Shown one piece after another: positions 24,810-35,689 of a stretch of 64,000 nucleotides of DNA. Origin of the DNA: Petrolisthes cinctipes (lineage: Eukaryota > Arthropoda > Malacostraca > Decapoda > Porcellanidae). Each line of letters opens with the position of its first letter. The first letter of the stretch is position 1. Both the position numbers and the translations under genes were made by a program. The stretch lies in contig JAWQEG010000259.1 of the NCBI GenBank assembly GCA_033782935.1, positions 2,706,001 to 2,770,000 on the forward strand, read 5' to 3'. The notes beneath the pieces were generated by a model, which was not told the DNA's origin, did not search any database, and saw only the letters and a program-made list of their open reading frames with translations.

Positions 24810-26290
24810 GTGACCAAAGTCAATATGTGTATGTATCTTCTGCACCCGTTTATATCCCAAATTCAACCTCAAAACACCCGAAAATTCGATATTTTTGGGT
24901 CCCAGAAGCGATCTGTACATGCCTACTCAGTGCTAGAATGTTTTCAAAATATAGGCTCAAAACATGCAAAAAATCGATATTTTAATTGTCCAAAGTCGAT
25001 ATGTGCATGCATCATCTTTACCCGTTTATATATCAAATTCAGGCTCAAAACACACGAAAATTCGATATTTTGGGGTACCAGAAGTAATCTGTACATGCCT
25101 ACTTAGTGCTAGAATATTTTCAAAATATAGGCCCAAAACATGCTAAAATCGATATTTTAGGTGCCCAAAGTCGATATCTCAAATTCAGGCCCAAAACACC
25201 CGAAAATTCGATATTTTGGGGTCCCAGAGGCGAACTGTACATGCCTACTCCGTGTTAGAGTATTTTCAAAATACAGGCCCATAACATACTGAAAATCGAT
25301 ATTTTAGGTGCCCAAAGTCGATATTTCAAATTCAGGCCCAAAACACCCAAAAATTCGATATTTTGGGGTCCCAGAAGCGAACTGTACATGCCTACTCCGT
25401 GTTAGAGTATTTTCAAAATAAAGGCCCAAAACATACTGAAAATCGATCTTTTAGGTGCCCAAAAGTCGATATGTGCATTCATGTTCTGTACCCGTTTATA
25501 TCTCAAATTCAACCTCAAAACACCCGAAAATTCGATAATTTTGGGTCCCAGAAGCGATCTGTACATGTATAGTCAGTGCTAGAATGTTTTCAAAATATAG
25601 GCTCAAAACATGTTAAAAATCGATATTTTAAGTGTCCAAAGTCGATATGTGCATGCATCATCTGTACCCGTTTATATCTCAAATTCAGGCTCAAAACACC
25701 CGAAAATTCGGTATTTTGGGGTCCCAGAAGCGATCTGTATATGCCTACTCCTAGTTAGAGTATTTTCAAAATACAGGCCTAAAACATGCTAAAAATCGAT
25801 ATTTTAGGTGCCCAAGTCAATATGTGCATGTATATTCTGTACCCGTTTATATCTCAAATTCAGGCTCAAAACACCCGAAAATTCGGAATTTTTGGGTCCT
25901 AGAAACGATCTGTACATCCCTACTCCTAGTTAGAATGTTTTCAAGATACAGACCCAAAATATGCTCAAAATCGTTATTTTAGATGCCCAAAAGTCGATAT
26001 GTTCATGCATCTTCTGTACCCGTTTATATCTCAAATTCATGCTCAAAACACCCGAAAATTCGGTATTTTGGGGTCCCAGAACCGATCTGTACATGCCTAC
26101 TCCGTGTTAGAGTATTTTCAATACACAGGCCTAAAACATACTGAAAATCGATCTTATTGATGCCCAAAAGTCGATATGTTGATGCATCTTCTGCACCCGT
26201 TTATATCCCAAATTCAACCTCAAAACACCCGAAAATTCGATATTTTTGGGTCCCAGAAGCGATCTGTACATGCCTACCCAGTGCTAGAAT
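24810..26290 (+). repeat. Large segmental unit, copy 4 (partial)
   Basis: It matches copy 1 at offset 14,676, then 14,675 because it lacks the extra A in GGCTCAAAACATGC. One added monomer near 25.5-25.7 kb then raises the offset to 14,851. The match stops near 26290, where the sequence turns into mosaic repeats. This is the right edge of the homogeneous block. Confidence 0.82.
25478..25711 (+). repeat. Mosaic-type monomer inserted in copy 4
   Basis: Within this interval copy 4 carries TTCGATAATTTTGGGTCCC, ATGTATAGTCAGTGC and TTTTAAGTGTCCAAAGTCG. These marks are typical of the mosaic regions and missing from copies 1-3 at this place. Flanking sequence matches copy 1 at offsets 14,675 and 14,851, so the net gain is 176 bp, one monomer. 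Confidence 0.8.
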
Positions 26291-28309
26291 ATTTTCAAAA
26301 TATAGGCCCAAAACATGCTAAAAATCGTTAATTTAGGTGCCCAAAGTCGATATCTCAAATTCAGGCCCAAAACACCCAAAAATTCGATATTTTGGTGTCC
26401 CAGAAGCGATCTGTACATGCCTACTCCGTATTAGAGTATTTTCAAAAAAATTCAGGATCAAAACATACTGAAAATCGATCCTTTAGGTGCCCAAAAGTCG
26501 ATATGTGGATGCATCTTCTGTACCCGTTTTTATATCAAATTCAGGCTCAAAACACCCGAAAATTCGATATTTTGGGGTCCCAGAAGCGATCTGTACATGC
26601 CTACTCCGTGTTAGAGTATTTTCATAATACAGGCCCAAAACATGCTGAAAATCGATATTTTAGGTGCCCAAAGTCAATATGTGTCTGCATCTTCTGCACC
26701 CGTTTAAATCCCAAATTCAAACTCAAAACACCCGAAAATTCGATATTTTTGGGTCCCAGAAGCGATCTGTACATGCCTACTCAGTGCTAGAATGTTTTCA
26801 AAATATAGGATCAAAACATACTAAAAATCGATATTTTAAGTGTCCAAAGTCGATATGTGCATGCATCATCTGTACCCGTTTATATCTCAAATTCAAGCTC
26901 AAAACACCCGAAAATTCGATATTTTGGGGTCCCAGAAGTGATCTGTACATGCCTACTTAGTGCTAGAATATTTTCAAAATATAGGCCCAAAACATGCTAA
27001 AAATCGATATTTTAGGTGCCCAAAGTCGATATCTCAAATTCAGGCCCAAAACATCCGAAAATTCGATATTTTGGGATCCCAGAAGCGAACTGTACATGCC
27101 TACTCTGTGTTAAAGTATTTTCAAAATACAGGCCCAAAACATACTGAAAATCGATCTTTTAGGTGCCCAAAAGTCGATATGTGCATGCATCTTCTGTACC
27201 CTTTTATATCTCAAATTCAGGCTCTAAACACCCGAAAATTCGATATTTTGGGGTCCCAGAAGCGATCTGTACATGCCTACTCAGATGCAGGCCCAAAACA
27301 TGCTGAAAATCGATATTTTAGGTGCCGAAAGTCAACATGTGTATGCATCTTCTGCCTTCGTTTATATTTCAAATTCAACCTTAAAACACCCGAAAATTCG
27401 ATATTTTTGGGTCCCAGAAGCGATCTGTACATGTCTAGTCAGTGCTAGAATGTTTTCAAAATATAGGCTCAAAACATGCTAAAAATCGATATTTTAAGTG
27501 TCCAAAGTCGATATGAGCATGCATCATCTGTACTCGTTTATATCTCAAATTCAGGATCAAAACACCCGAAAATTCGATATTTTGGGGTCCCAGAAGCGAT
27601 CTGTACATGCCCACTCAGATGCAGGCCCAAAACATGCTGAAAATCGATATTTTAGGTTCCCAAAGTCAACATGTGTATTCATCTTCTGCCCTCGTTTATA
27701 TTTCAAATTCAACCTCAAAACACCCGAAAATTCGATATTTTTGGGTCCCAGAAGCGATCTGTACATGCCTACTCAGTGCTAGAATATTTTCAAAATATAG
27801 GCCCAAAACATGCTAAAAATCGATAAATTAGGTGCCCAAAGCCGATATCTCTAATTCAGGTCCAAAACACCCGAAAATTCGATATTTTGGGGTCCCAGAA
27901 GCGATCTGTACATGCCTACTCCGTGTTAGAGTATTTTCAAAATACAGGCCCAAAACATACTGAAAATCGATCTTTTTGGTGCCCAAAAGTCGATATGTGG
28001 ATACATCTTCTGTACCCGTTTATATCTCAAATTCAGGCTCAAAACAGCAGAAAATTCGATATTTTGGGGTCCCAGAAGCAATCTGTACTTGCCTTCTCCG
28101 TGTTAGAGTATTTTCAAAATACAGGCCCAAAACAAGCTGAAAATCGATATTTTAGGTGACCAAAGTCAATATGTGTATGCATCTTCTGCACCCGTTTATA
28201 TCCCAAATTCAAACTCAAAACACCCGAAAATTCGATATTTTTGGGTCCCAGAAGCGATCTGTACATGCCTACTCAGTGCTAGAATGTTTTCAAAATATAG
28301 GCTCAAAAC

Positions 28310-29951
28310 ATGCTAAAAATCGATAATTTAGGTGCCCAAAGTCGATATCTCAAATACAGGCACAAAACATCCGAAAATTCGATATTTTGGGATCCCAGAA
28401 GCGAACTGTACATGCCTACTCCGTGTTTGAGTATTTTCAGAATACAGGCCCAAAACATACTGAAAATCGATTTTTTAGGAGCCCAAAAGTCGATATTTAC
28501 ATGCATCTTCTGTACCCGTTTATATCTCAAATTCACGCTCTAAACACCCGAAAATTGGATATTTTGGGGTCCCAGAAGCAATCTGTACATGCCTAGTCAG
28601 ATGCAGGCCCAAAACATGCTGAAAATCGATATTTTAGGTGCCCAAAGTCAACATGTGTATGCATCTTCTGCCCTCGTTTATATTTCAAATTCAACCTCAA
28701 AACACCCGAAAATTCGATAATTTTGGGTCCCAGAAGCGATCTGTACATGTTTAGTCAGTGCAAGAATGTTTTCAAAATATAGGCTCAAAACATGCTAAAA
28801 ATCGATATTTTAAGTGTCCAAAGTCGATATGTGCATGCATCATCTGTACCCGTTTATATCTCAAATTCAGGCTCAAAACACCCGAAAATTCGATATTTTG
28901 GGGTCCCAGAAGCGATCTGTACTTGCCTTCTCCGTGTTAGAGTATTTTCAAAATACAGGCCCAAAACAAGCTGATAATCGATATTTTAGGTGACCAAAGT
29001 CAATATGTGTATGCATCTTCTGCACCCGTTTATATCCCAAATTCAAACTCGAAACACCCGAAAATTCGATATTTTTGGGTCCCAGAAGCGATCTGTACAT
29101 GCCTACTCAGTGCTAGAATGTTTTCAAAATATAGGCTCAAAACATGCTACAAATCGATATTTTAAGTGTCCAAAGTCGATATGTGCATGCATTATCTGTA
29201 CCCGTTTATATCTCAAATTCAGGCTCAAAACACCCGAAAATTCGATATTTTGGGGTCCCAGAAGTGATCTGTACATGCCTACTTAGTGCTAGAATATTTT
29301 CAAAATAATAGGCCCAAAACATGCTAAAAATCGATATTTTAGGTGCCCAAAGTCGATATCTCAAATACAGGCACAAAACATCCGAAAATTCGATATTTTG
29401 GGATCCCAGAAGCGAACTGTACATGCCTACTCCGTGTTTGAGTATTTTCAGAATACAGGCCCAAAACATACTGAAAATCGATTTTTTAGGAGCCCAAAAG
29501 TCGATATTTGCATGCATCTTCTGTACCCGTTTATATCTCAAATTCACGCTCTAAACACCCGAAAATTCGATATTTTGGGGTCCCAGAAGCAATCTGTACA
29601 TGCCTACGCAGATGCAGGCCCAAAACATGCTGAAAATCGATATTTTAGGTGCCCAAAGTCAACATGTGTATGCATCTTCTGCCCTCGTTTATATTTCAAA
29701 TTCAACCTCAAAACACCCGAAAATTCGATAATTTTGGGTCCCAGAAGCGATCTGTACATGTGTAGTCAGTGCTAGAATGTTTTCAAAATATAGGCTCAAA
29801 ACATGCTAAAAATCGATATTTTAAGTGTCCAAAGTCGATATGTGCATGCATCCTCTGTACCCGTTTATATCACAAATTCAGGCTTAAAAGACCCGAAAAT
29901 TCGATATTTTTGGGTCACAGAACCGATCTGTACATGCCTAATCCTAGTTAG
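28310..29951 (+). repeat. Duplication at 1,011-bp offset
   Basis: The segment from about 28310 to 28940 recurs from about 29321. Shared private marks are GGCACAAAACATCCG, GGGATCCCAGAAGCGAACTG, GTGTTTGAGTATTTTCAGAA, GATTTTTTAGGAGCCC and TTCACGCTCTAAAC. The GTGACC monomer before each copy is only 834 bp apart, so one extra monomer of about 177 bp lies in the second copy. Confidence 0.83.
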
Positions 29952-30056
29952 AGTATTTTCAAAATACAGGCCCAAAACATGCTGAAAATCGATATTTTAG
30001 GTGCCAAAAGTCAATATGTGCATGCATCTTCTGTACCCGTTTATATCTCAAATTCA

Positions 30057-30203
30057 GGCTCAAAACACCCGAAAATTCGATATTTTGGGGTCCCAGAAGC
30101 GATCTGTACATGCCTACTCAGTGCTAGAATATTTTCAAAATATAGGCCCAAAACATGCTAAAAATCGATATTTTAGGTGCCCAAAGTCGATATCTCAAAT
30201 TCA
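30057..30203 (+). repeat. 147-bp monomer with 29-bp deletion in half B
   Basis: Half A (30057-30144) is intact at 88 bp, but half B (30145-30203) is only 59 bp. The sequence goes straight from GTCGATAT to CTCAAATTCAGG, skipping the TGCATGCA and TGTACCCG segment. In full monomers the skipped segment is bounded by ATAT on both sides, so the loss looks like a microhomology deletion. This form recurs throughout the window with the same junction, which indicates one origin followed by spread. 147 is a multiple of three. Confidence 0.93.
30129..30143. other. Perfect dyad at the end of half A (type A...T)
   Basis: ATATTTTCAAAATAT is the same 7+1+7 inverted repeat with both outer bases changed together compared with the G...C type. 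It is the usual form in monomers with GTGCTAGAATATTTTC. The AATGTTTTCAAAATATA class keeps only the inner TTTTCAAAA, so pairing of the outer bases is not universal. Confidence 0.82.
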
Positions 30204-31714
30204 GGACCAAAACACCCGAAAATTCGATATTTTGGGGTCCCAGAAGCGATCTGTACATGCCTACTCCGTGTTAGAGTATTTTCAATATACAGGCCCAAAA
30301 CATACTGAAAATCGATCTTTTAGGTGCCCAAAAGTCGATATGTGGATGCATCTTCTGTACCCGTTTATATCTCAAATTCCGGCTCAAAACACCCGAAAAT
30401 TCGATATTTTGGGGTCCCTGAAGCGATCTATACTTGCCTACTCAGTGTTAGAGTATTTTCAGAATACAGGCCCAAAACAAGCTGAAAATCGATATTTTAG
30501 GTGTACAAAGTCAATATGTGTATGCATCTTCTGCACACGTTTATATCCCAAATTCGACCTCAAAACACCCGAAAATTCGATATTTTTGGGTCCCAGAAGC
30601 GATCTGTACATGCCTACTCAGTGCTAGAATGTTTTCAAAATATAGGCTTAAAACATGCTAAAAATCGATATTTTAAGTGTCCAAAGTCGATATGTGCATG
30701 CATCATCTGTACCCGTTTATATCTCAAATTCAGGCCCAAAACACAAGAAAGTTCGATATTTTGGGGTCCCAGAAGTGATCTGTACATGCCTACTTAGTGC
30801 TAGAATATTTTCGAAATATAGGCCCAACACATGTTAAAAATCGATATTTTAGGTGCCCAAAGTCGATATCTCAAATTCAGGCCCAAAACACCCGAAAATT
30901 CGATATTTTGGTGTCCCAGAAGTGATCTGTACATGCCTACTCCGTGTTAGAGTATTTTCAAAATACAGGCCCAAAACATACTGAAAATCGATCTTTTAGG
31001 TGCCCAAAAGTCGATATGTGCATGCATCTCTGGTACCCATGTATATCTCAAATTCAGGCTCAAAACACCCGAAAATTCGATATTTTGGGGTCCCAGGAGC
31101 GATCTGTACGTGCCTACTCAGTGCTAGAATATTTTCAAAATATAGGCCCAAAACATGCTAAAAATCGATAATTTAGGTGCCCAAAGTCGATATCTCAAAT
31201 TCAGGTCCAAAACACCCAAAAATTCGATATTATGGGGTCCCAGAAGCGATCTGTACATGCCTACTCCGTGTTAGAGTATTTTCAAAATACAGACCCAAAA
31301 CATACTGAAAATCGATCTTTTAGGTGCCCAAAAGTCGATATGTGGATGCATCTTCTGTACCCGTTTATATCTCAAATTCAGGCTCAAAATACCCGAAAAT
31401 TCGATATTTTGGGGTCCCAGAAGTGATCTGTACATGCCTACTTAGTGCTAGAATATTTTCAAAACATAGGCCCAAAACATGCTAAAAATCGATATTTTAG
31501 GTCCCCAAAGTCGATATCTCAAATTCAGGCACAAAACACCCGCAAATTCGATATTTTGGGATCCCAGAAGCGAACTGCACATGCCTACTCCGTGTTAGAG
31601 TATTTTCAAAATACAGGCCCAAAACATACTGAAAATCGATCTTTTAGGTGCCCAAAAGTCGATATGTGCATGCATCTTCTGTACCCGTTTATATCTCAAA
31701 TTCAGGCTCAAAAC

Positions 31715-32560
31715 ACCCGAAAATTCTGTATTTTTTGGTCCTAGAAGCGATCTGTACATCCCTACTCCTAGTTAGAATGTTTTCAAGATACAGACCAAAA
31801 ACATGCTCAAAATCGATATTTTAGGTACCCAAAAGTCGATATGTGCATGCATCTTCTGTACCCGTTTATATCTCAAATTCAGGCTCTAAACACCCGGAAA
31901 TTCAATATTTTGGGGTCCCAGAAGCGATCTGTACATGCCTAATCAGATGCAGGCCCAAAACATGCTGAAAATCGATATTTTAGGTGCCCAAAATCAACAT
32001 GTGTATGCATGTTCTGCCCTCGTTTATATTTCAAATTCAACCTCAAAACACCCGCAAATTCGATAATTTTGGGTCCCATAAGCGATCTGTACATGTCTAG
32101 TTAGTGCTAGAATGTTTTCAAAATATAGGCTCAAAACATGCTAAAAATCGATATTTTAAGTGTCCAAAATCGATATGTGCATGCATCCTCTGTACCCGTT
32201 TATATCTCAAATTCAGGCTCAAAACACCAGAAAATTCGATATTTTTGGGTCCCAGAAGCGATCTGTACATGCCTAGTCCTAGTTAGAGTATTTTAAAAAT
32301 ACAGGCCCAAAACATGCTGAAAATCGATATTTTAGGTGCCCAAAGTCAATATGTGCATTCATCTTCTGTACCCGTTTATATCTCAAATTCAGGCTCAAAA
32401 CACCCGAAAATTCTGTATTTTTTGGTCCTAGAAGCGATCTGTACATCCCTACTCCTAGTTAGAATGTTTTCAAGATACAGACCAAAAACATGCTCAAAAT
32501 CGATATTTTAGGTACCCAAAAGTCGATATGTGCATGCATCTTCTGTACCCGTTTATATTT
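31715..32560 (+). repeat. Near-identical monomer pair 687 bp apart
   Basis: AAATTCTGTATTTTTTGGTC followed by GACCAAAAACATGCTC and TTTTAGGTACCC occurs at about 31722 and 32409. I saw this combination nowhere else in the window. The 687-bp spacing equals 158+176+176+177. It marks a local duplication or transfer inside an otherwise irregular region. Confidence 0.78.
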
Positions 32561-33245
32561 AAAATTCAGGCTCAAAACATCCGAAAATTCGATATTTTGG
32601 GGTCCCAGAAGCGATCTATACATGCCTACTCAGTGCTAGAATATTTTCAAAATGTAGGCCCAAAACATGCTAAAAATCGATATTTTAGGTGCCCAAAGTC
32701 GATATCTCAAATTTAGGCCCGAAACACCCAAAAATTCGATATTTTGGGGTCCCAGAAGCGATCTGTACATGCCTACTCCGTGTTAGAGTATTTTCAATAT
32801 ACAGGCCCAAAACATACTGAAAATCGATCTTTTAGGTGCCCAAAAGTCGATACGTGGATGCATCTTCTGTACCCGTTTATATCTCAAAATCAGGCTCAAA
32901 ACACCCGAAAATTCGATATTTTGGGGTTCCAGAAGCGATCTGTACTTGCCTACTCCGTGTTAGAGTATTTTCAAAATACAGGCCCAAAACAAGCTTAAAA
33001 TCGATATTTTAGGTGACCAAAGTCAATATGTATATGCATCATCTGCACCCGTTTATATCCCAAATTCAACCTCAAAACACCCAAAAATTCGATATTTTTG
33101 GGTCCCAGAAGCGATCTGTACATGCCTACTCAGTGCTAGAATGTTTTTAAAAGACAGGCCCAAAACATGCAAAAAATCGATCTTTTTGGTGCCCAAAAGT
33201 CGATATGTGCATGCATCTTCTTTACCCGTTTATATCCCAAATTCA

Positions 33246-33403
33246 ACCTTAAACCATCCGAAAATTCGAGATTTTGGGGTCCCAGAAGCGATCTGTACAT
33301 GCCTACTCAGATGCAGGCCCAAAACATGCTGAAAATCGATATTTTAGGTGCCCAAAGTCAACATGTGTATGCATCTTCTGCACTTGTTTATATCTCAAAT
33401 TCA
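33246..33403 (+). repeat. 158-bp monomer with 18-bp deletion in half A
   Basis: After GCCTACTCAG the sequence reads ATGCAGGCCCAAAAC. The segment carrying GCTAGAATATTTTC and its dyad is missing, a net loss of 18 bp. The same junction recurs many times in 1-5 kb, 26-36 kb, 40-44 kb and 50-64 kb. I did not find it in the homogeneous block 5051-26290. The form therefore marks the diverged mosaic regions. Confidence 0.9.
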
Positions 33404-34403
33404 ACCTCATAACACCCGAAAATTCGATATTTTTGGGTCCCAGAAGCGATCTGTACTTGCCTACTCCGAGTTAGAGTATTTTCAAAATACAGGCCCAAAA
33501 CAAGCTGAAAATCGATATTTTAGGTGACCAAAGTCAATATTTGTATGCATCTTCTGCACCTGTTTATATCCCAAATTCAACCTCAAAATACCCGAAAATT
33601 CGATTATTTTGGGTCCCACAAGCGATCTGTACATGCCTACTCAGTGATAAAATATTTTCAAAATATAGGCTCAAAACATGCTAAAAATCGATATTTTAGG
33701 TGCCCAAAGTCGATATCTCAAATTCAAGGCCAAAACACCCGAAAATTCGATATTTTGGGGTCCCAGAAGCGAACTGTACATGCCTACTCCGTGTTAGAGT
33801 ATTTTCAAAATACAGGCCCAAAACATACTGAAAATCGATCTTTTAGGTGCCCAAAAGTCGATATGTGCATGCATCTTCTGTACCCGTTTATATCCCAAAT
33901 TCAACCTCAAAACACCCGAAAATTCGATATTTTTGGGTCCCAGAAGCGATCTGTACATGCCTACTCAGTGCTAGAATATTTTCAAAATATAGGCTCCTAA
34001 CATGCTAAAAATCGATATTTGAGGTGTCCAAAGTCGATATGTGCATGCATCATCTGTACCCGTTTATATCTCAAATTCAGGCTCAAAACACCCGAAAATT
34101 TGATATTATGGGGTCCCAGAAGTGATCTGTACATGCCTACTTAGTGCTAGAATATTTTCGAAATATTGGCCTAAAACATGCTGAAAATCGAAATTTTAGG
34201 TGCCCAAAGTCGATTTCTCAAATTCAGGCCCAAAACACCCGAAAATTCGATATTTTGGGGTCCCAGAGACGTACTGTACATGCCTACTCCGAATTAGAGT
34301 ATTTTCAAAATACCGGCCCAAAACATACTGAAAATCGATCTTTTAGGTGCCCAAAAGTCGATATGTGCATGCATCTTCTGTACCCGTTTATATCCCAAAT
34401 TCA

Positions 34404-34491
34404 ACCTCAAAACACTCGAAAATTCGATATTTTTGGGTCCCAGAAGCGATCTGTACATGCCTACTCAGTGCTAGAATGTTTTCAAAATATA
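34404..34491 (+). repeat. Half-monomer A (88 bp)
   Basis: Half A runs from the CTCAAAACACCCGAAAA block through TTCGATATTTTTGGGTCCC and GCGATCTGTACATGCC to a TTTTCAAAA dyad near its end. It aligns base for base with half B: both have CAAAAC at 5-10, TCGATATTTT at 21-30, CCCA at 36-39, CGAT at 44-47 and CATGC at 53-57. A hand count on typical sequences gave about 60 of 88 identities. The GTGCTAGAAT segment before the dyad is the most variable part between monomers. Confidence 0.88.
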
Positions 34492-34579
34492 GGCTCAAAA
34501 CATGCTAAAAATCGATATTTTAAGTGTCCAAAGTCGATATGTGCATGCATCATCTGTACCCGTTTATATCTCAAATTGA
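34492..34579 (+). repeat. Half-monomer B (88 bp)
   Basis: Half B runs from CAAAACATGCTAAAAATCGA through AGTGTCCAAAGTCGATATG, the palindrome TGCATGCA, and TGTACCCGTTTATATCTC. It carries an ATCGAT (ClaI) site that is present in nearly every monomer, so partial ClaI digestion should give a ladder. It is a diverged duplicate of half A. The 29-bp deletion that makes 147-bp monomers lies in its second part. Confidence 0.88.
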
Positions 34580-35689
34580 GGCTCAAAACACCCGAAAATT
34601 CGATATTTTTGGGTCCCAGAAGCGATCTGTACATGCCTACACCTAGTTATAGTATTTTCAAAATACAGGCCCAAAACATGCTAAAAATCGATATTTTAGG
34701 TGCCCAAAGTCAATATGTGCATGCATCTTCTGTACCCGTTTATATTTCAAATTCAGGCTCAAAACAACCGAAAATTTGGTGTTTTTGGGTCCTAGAAGCG
34801 ATCTGTACATCCCTACTCCTAGTTAGAATGTTTTCAAGATACAGACCCAAAACATGCTAAAAATCGATATTTTAGGTGTCCAAAAGTCGGTATGTGCATG
34901 CATCTTCTGTACCGGTTTATAACTCAAATTCAGGCTCAAAACACCCGAAAATTCGATATTTTGGGGTCCCAGAAGTGATCTGTACATGCCTACTCAGTGC
35001 TAGAATATTTTCAAAATATAGGCCCAAAACATGCTAAAAATCGATATTTTAGGTGACCAAAGTCGATATCTCAAATTCAGGCCCAAAACACCCAAAAATT
35101 CGATATTTTGGGGTCCCAGAAGCGATCTGTACATGCCAACTCCGTGTTAGAGTATTTTCAATATACAGGCCCAAAACATACTGAAAATCGATCTTTTAGG
35201 TGCCCAAAAGTCGATATGTGGAAGCATCTTCTGTACCCGTTTATATCTCAAATTCAGTCTCAAAACACCCGAAAATTCGATATTTTGGGGTCCCAGAAGC
35301 GATCTGTACATGCCTACTCCGTGTTAGAGTATTTTCAAAATACAGGCCCAAAACATACAGAAAATCGATCTTTTAGGTGCCCAAAAGTCGATATGTGCAT
35401 GCATCTTATGTACCCGTTTATATCCCAAATTCAACCTCAAAACATCCGAAAATTCGATATTTTGGGGTCCCAGAAGCGATCTGTACATGCCTACTCAGAT
35501 GCAAGCCCAAAACATGGTAAAAATCGATATTTTAGGTGCCCAAAGACAACATGTGTATGCATCTTATGCACTCGTTTATATCTCAAATTCAACCTCAAAA
35601 CACCCGAAAATTCCATAATTTTGGGTCCCAGAAGCGATCTGTACATGTCTAGTCAGTGCTAGAATGTTTTCAAAATACAGGCTCAAAAC

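Larger units (their letters stand above)
5051..26290 (+). repeat. Homogeneous higher-order block
   Basis: This 21-kb block is dominated by a 677-bp four-monomer unit and larger segments built from it. Copies several kilobases apart differ at only scattered single bases by eye. Typical marks are TACATCCCTACTCCTAGTTA, CTCAGTGCTATAATATTTTC, CAGAACCGATC, and GATCTTATTGATGCCC. The 158-bp monomer class appears absent. The block ends near 26290, where the match to earlier copies is lost. Such homogeneity suggests recent amplification. Confidence 0.88.
34404..34579 (+). repeat. Reference full-length 176-bp monomer
   Basis: A clean example of the full monomer, starting where the xxCTCAAAACA block opens half A and ending before the next such block. 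Half A is 34404-34491 and half B is 34492-34579, both exactly 88 bp. The usual composition is near 39% G+C with six CpG sites. Full monomers with an extra A in the CCCAAAAGTCG run are 177 bp. 176 is not a multiple of three, so any reading frame shifts at each such monomer. Confidence 0.93.

Noticed and set aside
24810..26290. Sharp end of the homogeneous block as an assembly misjoin
   Set aside because: The flanking sequence is the same satellite in the same orientation, and mosaic-type marks already occur at 25.5-25.7 kb. A misjoin cannot be excluded without reads, but nothing in the sequence demands it.
30057..30203. 147-bp monomers as an adaptation to nucleosome core length
   Set aside because: The match in length is striking, but the deletion is explained by ATAT microhomology and there is no independent support.
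34144..34860. 238-codon open frame as a repeat protein gene
   Set aside because: It is plain satellite sequence. Equivalent frames are open in other phases, there is no start context, and 176-bp monomers break the frame everywhere else.
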